64,000 bases of DNA from Cohnella kolymensis (GTDB lineage: Bacteria; Bacillota; Bacilli; Paenibacillales; Paenibacillaceae), in assembly GCF_000829465.1 (NCBI RefSeq), contig NZ_JXAL01000001.1, positions 62,001 to 126,000 of the forward strand, given 5' to 3'. The notes beneath the pieces are model-generated. The model did no database searches. It saw only the letters and a list, made by a program, of their open reading frames with translations, and was not told the DNA's origin. Each line of letters opens with the position of its first letter. Within the stretch, counting starts at the first letter, position 1. The translations under genes and the position numbers were made by a program. Positions 29,885 to 37,868 of the stretch are shown piece by piece.

Positions 29885-30420
29885 CCGCTCCTGAGTGAAG
29901 TACACATACCAGATATATCCTTGTTTTCCGCCACCTGAGTAAAGTGAAAGTGCACATATCCGTCTTTTTTCCGCTCCTGAGTATATCCTCGTTCTCCCGC
30001 CACCTTGAGTAAAGTACACATACCCATCAAATATCCCTCGTTTTTCCTCACTCCTGAGTAAAGTTGCACATATCCGTCTTTTTTCCGCTCCTGAGTAAAC
30101 TGCACATACCCCCACAATATCCGTCTTTTTTCCGCTCCTGAGTAAACTGCACATACCCCACAATATCCGTCTTTTTTTCGCTCCTGAGTAAAGTGCAGAT
30201 TATGGTGCAGCTTTGGCCATCTCCATGAAACTCTATATTTGAGCAGCGTTTGGAAATCTCAGTGCCCCTTTTCCGTTATAGGACTTATGGCATATATGTA
30301 GATCACTCAGGTCGGTGGAAAAGGGGTTATACACGTGGAATTATAGATCACTCAGATGGGCGGAAAAGGGGTTATACACGTAGATTAATAGATCATTCAC
30401 ATGGGGTGAAAAGGAGTTAA
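29885..30420. repeat. Head-to-head repeat arrays with CTGAGT core, field 2
   Basis: The left array has eight units with CTGAGT or CTTGAGT starting at about 29891, 29934, 29976, 30004, 30053, 30090, 30137 and 30183, spaced 28-49 bp. A typical unit is TCCTGAGTAAACTGCACATA followed by a CCCCACAATATCCG-like part and CTTTTTTCCGC. The right array has three units 45 bp apart in reverse orientation (GATCACTCAG at 30301 and 30346, GATCATTCAC at 30391), each followed by GGAAAAGGGGTTA-like text. They share core and C-rich/T-rich flank with the field at 14.0-14.4 kb. Confidence 0.8.
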
Positions 30421-30484
30421 TTACGTGGACGTTACCCGGTAATTGCCCGGCAGCCCATCTCTTCGACTAAATACAACTAACTAC

Positions 30485-30538
30485 TTGAAAGAAGAACATA
30501 TGTTTGGTAAAATTGTGATTAATAGGAACAGACGTTCG
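30485..30538 (+). promoter_or_regulatory. Sigma-A promoter with two LexA/SOS-type boxes
   Basis: TTGAAA (30485-30490) and TAAAAT (30508-30513) are 17 bp apart, an ideal sigma-A layout. AGAACATATGTTTG (30493-30506) fills the spacer and GGAACAGACGTTCG (30525-30538) lies just past the start site. Both fit the Bacillus LexA pattern GAAC-N4-GTTY, and their centres are 32 bp apart, about three helical turns. This predicts LexA repression and DNA-damage induction of the gene at 30558. Confidence 0.65.
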
Positions 30539-30557
30539 TAAAAAAGGGGCGGTTGTT

Positions 30558-31152
30558 ATGTTGTCGATACGGCGGTTTATGGAGCTTTTTCCGGATGATG
30601 AGTCATGCCGACAGTATATATACAAGGTGCGCTGGCCGCATGGTTTCATTTGCCCTAAGTGTACGGAAAACAAATACACGCTTATTCGGTCGCGTAATCT
30701 CTATGAATGTTCTTTTTGCAAGGCGCAAACATCCGTTACCGCTGGTACTGTTATGCATCGGACAAAGCTGCCGCTGAGCTATTGGCTGTTCACCTTTTAC
30801 TGGATTGCCTCGGGTGAACGCTGTTCCGCACGTAAACTCTCCATTACTCTAAACCTCAACTATCGTACGGCTCTGCGAATGCTTCATGCTGTCAGATCAG
30901 CGATGAGCGCAGCGAATGGAAACTACATGTTCGCATTTTGGAAACCGGCGCGCTTCAGCATGGTGAGAAGAGCTAACCGGATGATGCGAAAGCGGGCACA
31001 TCAGTTTATTTATTCCTACTATCGCCGCGTCGCCCCCAAAAAATCTACATAGTTATTTCAGTGAGTTTTGGTTTCGCAGCGACAATGAAAGGGATCGAAC
31101 ACAAGCACTTGAAAAATTGATTACCGCCGGTACTGCGTCTAATTGGGCATAA
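30558..31152 (+). CDS. IS1595-like transposase-derived protein lacking the DDE core, frameshifted
   Basis: The N-terminal part is a clear IS1595 zinc-ribbon (FMELFPDDESCRQYIYKVRW, CPKCTENKY, CSFCKAQTS, then VTAGTVMHRTKLPLSYW) followed by the helix-turn-helix (LSITLNLNYRTALRMLHAVR). The DDE catalytic domain that should follow is absent. The sequence goes directly to the family C-terminus, RRVAPK, then NLHSYFSEFWFR. These last parts are in different frames, joined by removing one A from A6 at 31038-31043, giving about 197 residues ending at TAA 31152. It cannot catalyse transposition as seen. It may be a degenerate IS or a DNA-binding protein derived from one. An SOS-type promoter precedes it; no inverted terminal repeats were found. 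Confidence 0.75.
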
Positions 31153-31172
31153 AAAAGAGGCCTGCAGGCCTC
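31151..31172 (-). terminator. Terminator of the YebC-family gene
   Basis: The perfect palindrome GAGGCCTGCAGGCCTC (31157-31172) is followed on the minus strand by T6. Confidence 0.9.
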
Positions 31173-31222
31173 CTCCTTTGATTAGAAAAGAATAGCAAAA
31201 CCACGAAAAGCAGAGTGACCGG

Positions 31223-31965
31223 TTAACCCAGCCGTTCGGCTTCTTCATCACTGATCTCGAAATTGTGATACACGTCCTGCACATCGTCATTATCGTCGAA
31301 GGCATCCATCATTTTGAGCAGCTTTTCGGCGTTTTCGCCTTCAGCGGCCACTGTGTTTTGCGGAAGCCAGCGAATGCCTGCGGTCTCGAATTGATATCCG
31401 GCGGCTTCCAGCGCCGTTTTGACGGTCTCGAAGTCGCTCGGTGCCGTCAGCACTTCAAAGCTGTCCACATTGACGACCACATCTTCCGCTCCAGCTTCCA
31501 ACGCATGCATCAGCACCGCATCTTCATCCGGCTGCCCGTGCTCACGAGGAATAACAAACAAGCCTTTTTCATCGAACATATAAGCGACACAGCCCGATTC
31601 ACCCATATTGCCGCCCCGTTTACCGAAAATGGCGCGCACATCCGCCGCTGTACGGTTGCGGTTATCGGTGAGGCATTTCACCATGATGGCGACCCCGCCC
31701 GGTCCATATCCTTCATAAATAATTTCTTCATATTCCACGCTGTCGCTCCGCCGGCTGCTTTCTTGATCGCTCTTTCAATATTGTCATTCGGCATCTGAAT
31801 AGCCCGCGCGCTGGCGATGGCGGTCTTAAGTCCGTAATTCGCTTCCGGATTCGTGCCGCCTCTTCGCGCCTGTACATATATTTCACGAGCAAGCTTCACG
31901 AATTGATTGTTTTTGGCTTGATCGGCTTTGCCTTTACGATCGGCAAACAGCTTAAATTTTGGCAT
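31223..31965 (-). CDS. yebC: YebC/PmpR (TACO1) family protein, frameshifted
   Basis: About 247 residues when joined. The N-terminal part (KGKADQAKNNQFVKLAREIYVQAR, MPNDNIERAIKKAAGG) and the C-terminal part (YEEIIYEGYGPGGVAIMV, LTDNRNRTAADVRAIF, GESGCVAYMFDEKG) are in different frames. They meet near 31739-31740: one added base gives GGATAVEYEEI. Family members act as translation factors that relieve stalling or as DNA-binding regulators. The first residues (MPKFKLFADRK) differ from the common HSKWANIKHRK form, so a second local error near the start is possible. It converges on the transposase-like gene. Confidence 0.88.
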
Positions 31966-32057
31966 TACGACGTACCCCCGTTTAAAACGTTATTACCCAT
32001 TAGGTCGACAACAGTTTACCACTTCGGCATCCGAATGGTCAAAGGCGGACAAATGTC

Positions 32058-32084
32058 AAAGCCCCCGGCTGCGGCCAGGGGCTT
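32058..32084 (-). terminator. Terminator of the cold shock gene
   Basis: AAGCCCCTGGCC and GGCCGGGGGCTT-type arms around GCA form a strong GC stem on the minus strand. The T tail is short (TTTGAC), so efficiency is uncertain. Confidence 0.6.
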
Positions 32085-32133
32085 CGTTCGTTTACGGTCG
32101 TGTTATGAAGATAAGTCTTCGCGTATGCGAGAC

Positions 32134-32331
32134 TTACAGTTTCACCACGTTGGATGCTTGAGGACCACGGTTGCCTTCAGTGATGTCGAACTCAACCGCT
32201 TGGCCTTCTTCCAAAGTTTTGAAGCCGTCGCCTTGGATTGCAGAGAAGTGAACGAATACATCGTTGCCGTCCTCTACGGAGATAAAACCATAACCTTTTT
32301 CTGCGTTAAACCACTTAACTGTTCCTCTCAA
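32134..32331 (-). CDS. cspB: Cold shock protein, CspA/CspB family
   Basis: 65 residues, standard size. RNA-binding motifs RNP1 (KGYGFI) and RNP2 (VFVHF) are present, with [16 protein letters not shown] at the start and [10 protein letters not shown] at the end. It binds single-stranded RNA and melts secondary structure. Translation starts at TTG 32331 with AGGAGG nine bases upstream. It has its own promoter with a short leader. Confidence 0.96.
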   Translation of the reverse strand: MRGTVKWFNAEKGYGFISVEDGNDVFVHFSAIQGDGFKTLEEGQAVEFDITEGNRGPQASNVVKL

Positions 32332-32377
32332 ATGAACAACCTCCTAAAATCTCGCCGTTAATCGGCGAATGAGGTAA

Positions 32378-32406
32378 TTATAACCGAATTGACCTAAAGT
32401 TGCAAT
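32378..32406 (-). promoter_or_regulatory. Sigma-A promoter of the cold shock gene
   Basis: Minus strand TTGCAA (32406-32401), 17 bp spacer, perfect TATAAT (32383-32378). The leader would be about 40 nt, containing a small CGCCG/CGGCG hairpin (32354-32368) just before the Shine-Dalgarno. That is shorter than the long cold-shock leaders of enterobacteria. Confidence 0.8.
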
Positions 32407-32495
32407 ATGTTCAGCCCCTGTGAAAATTGCAAATAAACCAGTCACAGCAAGGAAATTCGGTCCCGGCAAGCCGAAAAATCGGCAGGCAGAATTTA

Positions 32496-32620
32496 CTATC
32501 GAATCAGCCTGAAAATCTCATTTTCTTGAAACAAAACGGCATAGACTTCTAGTTGAGGTTTACGGCGCAGCGCCTGAATGATTCCGGGTCGTTCAGCGGC
32601 ACGTTGATTTCTCCGCCCAT
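32496..32620 (-). CDS. Possible small protein, frameshifted
   Basis: Two frames join into protein-like text: GGEINVPLNDP in one and GIIQALRRKPQLEVYAVLFQ plus ENEIFRLIR in the other, meeting near 32584-32588 where one added base would fuse them. GTG 32602 has GGAG eight bases upstream; ATG 32620 is an alternative. I recognise no family, and the sequence could be an accident of frame. The remainder of this roughly 340-bp gap holds only the csp promoter. Confidence 0.3.
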
Positions 32621-32672
32621 CTCTTCTATGATGAGGAAAACGGCAGGAGCTGCCAGAATCAGGAGAGTATAA

Positions 32673-32906
32673 ATGTTCGCAAAACATACCGTCTACAAAC
32701 ATGACAACTACAATATGCTGACTGTCGAGGTTCAAGGCAAAACGCTTGTCGTCCGCGAAATATCGGATCAGTGGGGTGAAGAGAGCCATAAGTTCATCAG
32801 CCGCCCAGAAATGATGGATTGGGCGCAAAAGCGGTTCCGTCCTGATGATTTTCCCGGAGGCGAAGAGGAATACAATCGCACTATGGAAACACTGCGTAAC
32901 ATTTAA
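32673..32906 (+). CDS. Conserved hypothetical protein, 77 aa
   Basis: A small soluble protein (FAKHTVYKHDNYNMLTVEV, WAQKRFRPDDFPGGEEEYN) with no domain I can name. ATG 32673 has AGGAGAG at correct spacing. It is followed 31 bp later by a small membrane protein gene on the same strand. Confidence 0.7.
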   Translation: MFAKHTVYKHDNYNMLTVEVQGKTLVVREISDQWGEESHKFISRPEMMDWAQKRFRPDDFPGGEEEYNRTMETLRNI

Positions 32907-32937
32907 CGCCATCCGACTGTGAGGAGGCATCCGCGGT

Positions 32938-33135
32938 ATGGATGTGAGTACCAATGTCATTTTTATTATCGCCGCCTTCAGCTTGGCGGTCGTACTGATC
33001 ATGAGCAGAGAGCGGATCCCTCCAAACCTGCGCCGAGGGCTAGCCCTCCTCTCTATTCTCCTGGTGCTGTTCGCCTTTTTCCTCATCGTCTGGAGTTTTT
33101 TTTCGCGCGGGTACATAGCTCCGACATTCTTATAA
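32938..33135 (+). CDS. Small membrane protein, 65 aa
   Basis: Two transmembrane helices (VIFIIAAFSLAVVLIM and GLALLSILLVLFAFFLIVW) separated by a short basic loop (RERIPPNLRR). Shine-Dalgarno AGGAGG lies ten bases upstream. Function unknown. Probably cotranscribed with the 77-aa gene. Confidence 0.7.
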   Translation: MDVSTNVIFIIAAFSLAVVLIMSRERIPPNLRRGLALLSILLVLFAFFLIVWSFFSRGYIAPTFL

Positions 33136-33318
33136 TGCAATCCTGCAAGGACATACTAATCCGGTAACTATTTCCTGTTCCGGGGGCGTATAATGAAGCC
33201 GTATGTGCTGCCGTTCGCCGCCGTTCTGTCGGCGGTGATCTGTCTGTATCAGAGCGTCAATCCAATCGAACCCATCCAAGAATCAGCTGAAACCATATCC
33301 AGGAGGTTATCATCGCCT

Positions 33319-35115
33319 ATGAGCCAATTGCCGAAAAGAACAGAAGTCCCGTCGGATCACCGTTGGAAGCTCGAACATATCGTTGAGAATCAGAAAGCCT
33401 GGGATTCCGAGTTCAGCCAAGTAAAGGGAATGCTGGGCCAAGTGACCGAGTTTCAAGGCAAGCTGAAAGACGCAGAAACGATCGCCCGCTGTTTTGCGCT
33501 TGAAGATGAAATCTCACTTCAAACCGAACGTCTTTATGTGTACGCGAATATGCGCCATCATGAAGATATGGCCGAACCGACTTATCAAGCTTTATCGGAT
33601 AAATCCAAAAAGCTGAGCGTCCAAGTCAGTGAAGCCCTCTCCTTCATTACACCGGAAATTTTGAGCCTCTCCGAGGAGCAACTCAAAAAGCTGATCGCCG
33701 AGCCCTCTCTCGCCAAATACAAACGCACCTTGGAAGAAATGCTGCGCCAGAAGCCGCATGTCCTTTCCAAGGATGAAGAATCGCTGCTCGCTCAGGTCGG
33801 TAACGTCTCCCAGGCTCCGGGCACCATTTTCGGGATGATGAACAATGCGGACATGAAGTTCCCCAAAGTGAAGAACGAGCAAGGCGAAGAGGTGGAGCTC
33901 ACCCACGGCCGCTACATACAATTTCTCGAGAATCGTAAACAGGAAGTGCGCCGCGACGCTTTTAAAGCGATGTACGATACTTACGGCAAATGGCGCAATA
34001 CGCTGGCCGCCACTTTGAACGCGAACGTCACGAAGAACTTGTTCTATTCCAAAGCCAGACATTATGATTCCGCTTTGGAAATGGCGCTGTTTGGCGACAA
34101 CATTCCCCAGTCGGTGTATGACAATCTCATTGCTACGATCCATGAGCATCTGCCGCTTATGCATCGCTATATGAATTTGCGCAAAAAGTTGCTAAAGCTC
34201 GATGAGCTGCATATGTACGACCTTTTCACACCGCTTGTCGACGAGTTCGACATGGACATTACTTATGAAGAAGCCAAGAAGAAAGTATACGAAAGCCTGT
34301 CTCCTCTTGGCGACAACTATCGCAAAACGCTTCAAGAAGGCTTTGAAGGCGATTGGATCGACATTTACGAGAACGAAGGAAAACGGAGCGGCGCTTACAG
34401 CTGGGGAGCGTACGGTACGCATCCGTATGTGCTGCTGAACCATAATGACAACCTCAATAGCATGTTCACGCTGGCGCATGAGATGGGCCACGCGCTGCAT
34501 TCTTATTTTTCGGATGAGAACAACGATTATCGGGAAGCTCAATACACCATTTTCCTAGCCGAGGTTGCCTCCACGCTCAATGAAGCGCTGCTCATGAATA
34601 ATATGCTGGAGAACTCGAAGGATCCGAAAGAAAAGATGTACCTGCTGACCTACTACGCCGACCAGTTCCGGACGACTGTATTCCGTCAGACGATGTTCGC
34701 CGAGTTCGAAAAAATCATTCACAAAAAGGCCGAGGACGGCGAAGCGCTCACACCGCAGGAGCTTTCCAGCATCTATTACGATCTGAACAAGCAATACTAC
34801 GGCGACGAGATGGTCGTAGACAAAGATATCGAAATGGAATGGGCGCGCATCCCTCACTTTTATACGAGCTTCTATGTGTACAAATACGCAACGGGTTTTT
34901 CGGCGGCCACCAGCTTTGCCAAGCAGATTCTCGATGAAGGTCAGCCTGCCGTGGAACGCTACCTCGGATTCCTCAAAAGCGGAGGAAGCGACTATTCCAT
35001 CAATATTCTGAAAAAGGCCGGCGTCGATATGTCCTCTCCGGAACCGATCCGTCAGGCGATGAGTGTGTTCGAAGGCTTGATTGAGCAGATGGAGCAGCTT
35101 ACGGCTAAACAATAA
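33319..35115 (+). CDS. pepF: Oligoendopeptidase F (M3 family)
   Basis: 598 residues from ATG 33319, behind AGGAGG; the open frame upstream to 33193 is not needed. Cytoplasmic zinc metallopeptidase that cleaves short peptides. The HExxH site is in TLAHEMGHALHSYF near 384, with the third ligand Glu in FLAEVASTLNEALL about 25 residues later. The N-terminal PepF helices (RTEVPSDHRWKLEHIV) and the C-terminal GFSAATSFAKQIL are present. The opp importer at 48-54 kb would supply suitable substrates. Confidence 0.95.
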   Translation: MSQLPKRTEVPSDHRWKLEHIVENQKAWDSEFSQVKGMLGQVTEFQGKLKDAETIARCFALEDEISLQTERLYVYANMRHHEDMAEPTYQALSDKSKKLSVQVSEALSFITPEILSLSEEQLKKLIAEPSLAKYKRTLEEMLRQKPHVLSKDEESLLAQVGNVSQAPGTIFGMMNNADMKFPKVKNEQGEEVELTHGRYIQFLENRKQEVRRDAFKAMYDTYGKWRNTLAATLNANVTKNLFYSKARHYDSALEMALFGDNIPQSVYDNLIATIHEHLPLMHRYMNLRKKLLKLDELHMYDLFTPLVDEFDMDITYEEAKKKVYESLSPLGDNYRKTLQEGFEGDWIDIYENEGKRSGAYSWGAYGTHPYVLLNHNDNLNSMFTLAHEMGHALHSYFSDENNDYREAQYTIFLAEVASTLNEALLMNNMLENSKDPKEKMYLLTYYADQFRTTVFRQTMFAEFEKIIHKKAEDGEALTPQELSSIYYDLNKQYYGDEMVVDKDIEMEWARIPHFYTSFYVYKYATGFSAATSFAKQILDEGQPAVERYLGFLKSGGSDYSINILKKAGVDMSSPEPIRQAMSVFEGLIEQMEQLTAKQ

Positions 35116-35150
35116 GCAGTCCGAAAGGCATGGGAGAGGATGCGGGGAAA

Positions 35151-35674
35151 ATGGAAGAGTTACGATATCCGATCGGAAAATTTGAGTATGCGGAGGGCGG
35201 CAGCCCCGAACAAAGACAGCGGCGGATCGACGAAATTGCGGCCACTGCAATCATTCTTCGCCGTGCAGTCGAAGGATTAACCGACGCGCAGCTGGATACG
35301 CCCTACCGGCCGGAAGGCTGGACTGTCCGGCAAGTGGTGCACCATGTGGCAGATGCTTCTATGAACGCGTTCATGCGCGCTAAGTTGACGTTGACGGAAC
35401 AGCAGCCGACCGTCAAGCCGTTCGAAGAGAACGAGTGGGTCAAGCTGCCGGATTCTGCCGAGCTTGCGGTTGAGCCTTCATTGCAGATGCTGGAAGGTAT
35501 CCATGCACGTATGGACGCAGTGCTGCGTGAGCTTCCTGAAGAATCGTTCGCTTTCACTTTTCATCACCCTGCCAACGGGCAGATGAACCTGGATAAGCTG
35601 CTCGCCTATTTCGCATGGCATGGGCGGCACCATACAGCTCACATCACATCGCTAAGGCAGCGGATGGCTGGTAG
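35151..35674 (+). CDS. DinB/YfiT family putative metal-dependent hydrolase (bacillithiol transferase type), frameshifted at the C-terminus
   Basis: About 174 residues. YRPEGWTVRQVVHHVADASMNAF and WHGRHHTAHITSLRQRM carry the three metal-binding His of the DinB fold; YfiT/BstA-like proteins are proposed bacillithiol S-transferases. The frame as written runs on for another 120 codons across a terminator and antisense to the next gene. With one added G near 35666-35667 the protein ends RQRMGW, the usual family end, at TAG 35672-35674 just before the terminator. ATG 35151 is preferred; ATG 35130 is in frame. Confidence 0.85.
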
Positions 35675-35681
35675 AAAAGTC

Positions 35682-35729
35682 GGGGCGGTCCCGGAAGTCT
35701 GTTACCAGACTTTCGGACCGCCCCTTTTT
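35682..35729 (+). terminator. Strong terminator after the DinB gene
   Basis: GGGGCGGTCC (35682-35691) pairs with GGACCGCCCC (35715-35724), with an inner AAGTCTG/CAGACTT stem, then T5. It may also slow transcription of the convergent glycosylase gene. Confidence 0.9.
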
Positions 35730-35732
35730 CAA

Positions 35733-36245
35733 TCATACGTATTCCAGAATGACTCTCCAAGCCTCAAGACGATCCTCGAAGCCCCGAAACTTCTGTGTGG
35801 GGATGGGGCTTGTCGAAGGCAGCCGGAACACGTCACGCTGCTTTACCTGCGCATCCTTTCCGAAATTTTTGTTAAACTCCGAAAAAGACTTCGCCCCGTT
35901 ACACCCCACCGCTATCACGCTCGGGTAACTCGCCAGAAGCGCCGGAATATCGTTCGGCACCGCGTCTTTAATATCAACGTCCAAGCTCCCATCTCTCACA
36001 CATGCGGCAATAGAATCCCATAGTGCGATCCCATGCTTCAGGGCAAAGGAAAGCCTGCTGTCATAGTCCTCGTCCGGTGCCCGGTCTCCCAACAGCTTGT
36101 ACAAGATCGGCCAAAAATGATTGCGGGGATACCCATAGTACTGACCGGCCTGCAAGGAAACGACACCCGGCATGCTGCCGAGGAGCAGGAGGCGGGAATC
36201 CGAATTAATGACGGGTGGAAAAGAGTAGACGATCAGTGCAACCAT
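35733..36245 (-). CDS. DNA-deoxyinosine glycosylase (uracil-DNA glycosylase superfamily)
   Basis: About 170 residues. LLLGSMPGVVSLQAGQYYGYPRNHFW and the closing RLPSTSPIPTQKF are typical of the hypoxanthine-DNA glycosylase branch. It removes deaminated adenine from DNA. The start is uncertain: the open frame begins at 36284, but AAAGGAG lies directly before ATG 36245, and a CTG nine bases further on is better spaced. It diverges from the MBL-TetR pair, and palindromes occupy the shared upstream region. Confidence 0.88.
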   Translation of the reverse strand: MVALIVYSFPPVINSDSRLLLLGSMPGVVSLQAGQYYGYPRNHFWPILYKLLGDRAPDEDYDSRLSFALKHGIALWDSIAACVRDGSLDVDIKDAVPNDIPALLASYPSVIAVGCNGAKSFSEFNKNFGKDAQVKQRDVFRLPSTSPIPTQKFRGFEDRLEAWRVILEYV

Positions 36246-36285
36246 CTCCTTTAAAATCTCTAGCTCTATTTTATTCGCTTGCATA

Positions 36286-36323
36286 AACTAATCATATTAG
36301 TTAAAGTAATAATATCATTAGTT
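36286..36323. promoter_or_regulatory. Candidate TetR operator
   Basis: AACTAAT-CAT-ATTAGTT (36286-36302) is a perfect 7-bp inverted repeat, and a second half-matching copy ends in ATTAGTT at 36317-36323. It lies between the divergent glycosylase and MBL-TetR units, just before the MBL Shine-Dalgarno, where the downstream TetR protein could repress its own operon. Confidence 0.5.
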
Positions 36324-36337
36324 TATGGAGGGTCTAT

Positions 36338-37060
36338 ATGAAAAAGAATACATGGGGCGCCGTGACCCAAATCATGTTCTATCCTGCGTTGTTTCCGATG
36401 AACGCATATCTGGTGGAGGAAGAAGACGGACTCACCTTGATCGATGCGTGTATGCCGTTCGCGGCCAAAGGGATTCTTCAGGCGGTGCGCGACGCGAATA
36501 AACCTCTAGCCCGCATTCTGCTCACTCACGCTCACGAGGATCATGTGGGATCCGTCCCCTTTTTAAAACAACATTTTCCGGAGGCTAAAATAGGTATATC
36601 AGCCAGGGAAGCCGCCATTTTGAAAGGGGATCACTCCCTGCTCGCTCACGAGCCCCAAACTCCTCTGCGCGGCGGATTGCCGAAAAACTCGCCATTAAAG
36701 GCCGACTTCTACATCGAGGATAACGATCGGATCGGGTCGTTGCTCACCGTCTCTTCACCGGGTCATTCACCCGGACATATGGCTTTTCTCGAGACGACGA
36801 GCGGAACACTGATTGCAGGCGATGCATTTCAAACGAAAGGCGGCTTGGCGGTGTCGGGACATATGAAGCTCTCTTTTCCATTTCCGGCTATGGCTACCTG
36901 GCACACCCCTACCTCCATTGCAAGTGCGCAAAAATTAATTCAATTGAACCCCGTCCGGCTTGCGGTCGGACACGGTCCCGTGCTGGAGCAGCCGCTCGCA
37001 GCGATGAAGCAGGCGGTTCGCGACGCTGAGCAAAGATGGAACAGGAGGAACCCCGCTTGA
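36338..37060 (+). CDS. MBL-fold metallo-hydrolase
   Basis: 240 residues. Zinc motifs: THAHEDH (HxHxDH), SPGHSPGHMAF, GDAF and the final VGHG. A hydrolase of the glyoxalase II/lactamase-like superfamily with unknown substrate. ATG 36338 follows GGAGGG. Its 3' end overlaps the TetR gene by 25 bp, so the regulator likely controls it, perhaps in response to its substrate. Confidence 0.92.
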   Translation: MKKNTWGAVTQIMFYPALFPMNAYLVEEEDGLTLIDACMPFAAKGILQAVRDANKPLARILLTHAHEDHVGSVPFLKQHFPEAKIGISAREAAILKGDHSLLAHEPQTPLRGGLPKNSPLKADFYIEDNDRIGSLLTVSSPGHSPGHMAFLETTSGTLIAGDAFQTKGGLAVSGHMKLSFPFPAMATWHTPTSIASAQKLIQLNPVRLAVGHGPVLEQPLAAMKQAVRDAEQRWNRRNPA

Positions 37061-37641
37061 GAGCAGGCAGAGCAGGCATTAAACCCGAAATTGTGATCGC
37101 AGCTGCCGCAGAAATCGCCGATGAGAGCGGATGGAGCCATGCCACATTGGCCAACGTCGCCGGGAAACTGGAAATTAAGACGCCTTCTTTATACAATCAC
37201 GTCAAGGGATTGGCCGACCTGCGGCACAAGCTGGCTGTACACGGAGTTCAGCTTCTGAGAGATGTGATGTTTGACGCCGCCATAGGAGAAACCGGTAAAG
37301 AAGCCATTCGGAAAATCGCCATCGCTTATGTTGATTTTGTCCGCACTCATCCCGGTCTCTACGAAGCCATCAACCGTGTAGATGATTCAGCGGAACCTGA
37401 TTTTGCAAAAGCATCCGACGATCTGCTGAGCATATTCGGGCGGCTTCTTCGGCCGCTGGCGCTCTCGGAAGAGGAAATGGTCCACGTCGTTCGCGGGCTG
37501 CGCAGCTTGGTGCACGGTTTCGCTTCTTTAGAAGCAATGGGCGGCTTTCAAATGCCTGAAGATACAAAGACAAGCTTGACGAAAGCGATCAATTATTATT
37601 TCGACGGCATAGCGGCAAATATAAACCAGCGGCCTAATTAG
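37036..37641 (+). CDS. TetR/AcrR family regulator with WHG-type C-domain
   Basis: 201 residues. HTH at about 20-65 (AAAEIADESGWSHATLANVAGKLEIKTPSLYNHVKGLADL). The C-terminal ligand domain matches the WHG type (YVDFVRTHPGLYEAINR, VVRGLRSLVHGFASLEAMGGF). It probably represses the MBL operon through the palindromes at 36.3 kb. It ends QRPN inside a perfect palindrome shared with the opposite gene. Confidence 0.92.
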   Translation: MEQEEPRLRAGRAGIKPEIVIAAAAEIADESGWSHATLANVAGKLEIKTPSLYNHVKGLADLRHKLAVHGVQLLRDVMFDAAIGETGKEAIRKIAIAYVDFVRTHPGLYEAINRVDDSAEPDFAKASDDLLSIFGRLLRPLALSEEEMVHVVRGLRSLVHGFASLEAMGGFQMPEDTKTSLTKAINYYFDGIAANINQRPN

Positions 37642-37649
37642 GCCGCTGG
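37626..37649. terminator. 24-bp perfect palindrome at convergent gene ends
   Basis: CCAGCGGCCTAA meets its reverse complement at a central AATT. Both TAG stops (tetR on plus, the 67-aa gene on minus) lie in its centre. It has no T tail on either side, so termination is only possible. Confidence 0.6.
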
Positions 37650-37837
37650 CGGGATGTTCTTCTTGTAAGCCAAGTATGTGCCGAGATCAACACGACGAAA
37701 ACGGCCAACACGACAATCAGCGTCCACAACCGTTCTACCTGTGAGCCATCCGCCATGAGCACAGGACCTATTCCAAAAAAAGCGACGAGCAAATATAAGG
37801 CAGCAAACACGAAATGCACGAGCATCCGCATCCCCAT
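37634..37837 (-). CDS. Small membrane protein, 67 aa
   Basis: Two transmembrane helices (VHFVFAALYLLVAFFGIGPVL and LWTLIVVLAVFVVLIS) and a basic C-tail (RRTSRQRPN). No family recognised. Start ATG 37837 with GGGGGATGGGG-type Shine-Dalgarno. It overlaps tetR tail to tail by 8 bp. Confidence 0.65.
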   Translation of the reverse strand: MGMRMLVHFVFAALYLLVAFFGIGPVLMADGSQVERLWTLIVVLAVFVVLISAHTWLTRRTSRQRPN

Positions 37838-37868
37838 CCCCCTTTTCCTCGTATCTTTTACTTGAAGC

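Noticed and set aside
29833-30163. Two overlapping minus-strand ORFs of 93-94 codons with repeated text such as FTQERKKDGYV
   Set aside because: They are translations of the CTGAGT repeat units; no Shine-Dalgarno, no family, and both frames carry the same repeated words.
33193-33318. N-terminal extension of PepF with a hydrophobic start
   Set aside because: AGGAGG stands before ATG 33319, which gives the family N-terminus; PepF is cytoplasmic.
35675-36023. Long C-terminal extension of the DinB protein
   Set aside because: It crosses a strong terminator and is antisense to the glycosylase gene; one-base correction gives the normal family end.
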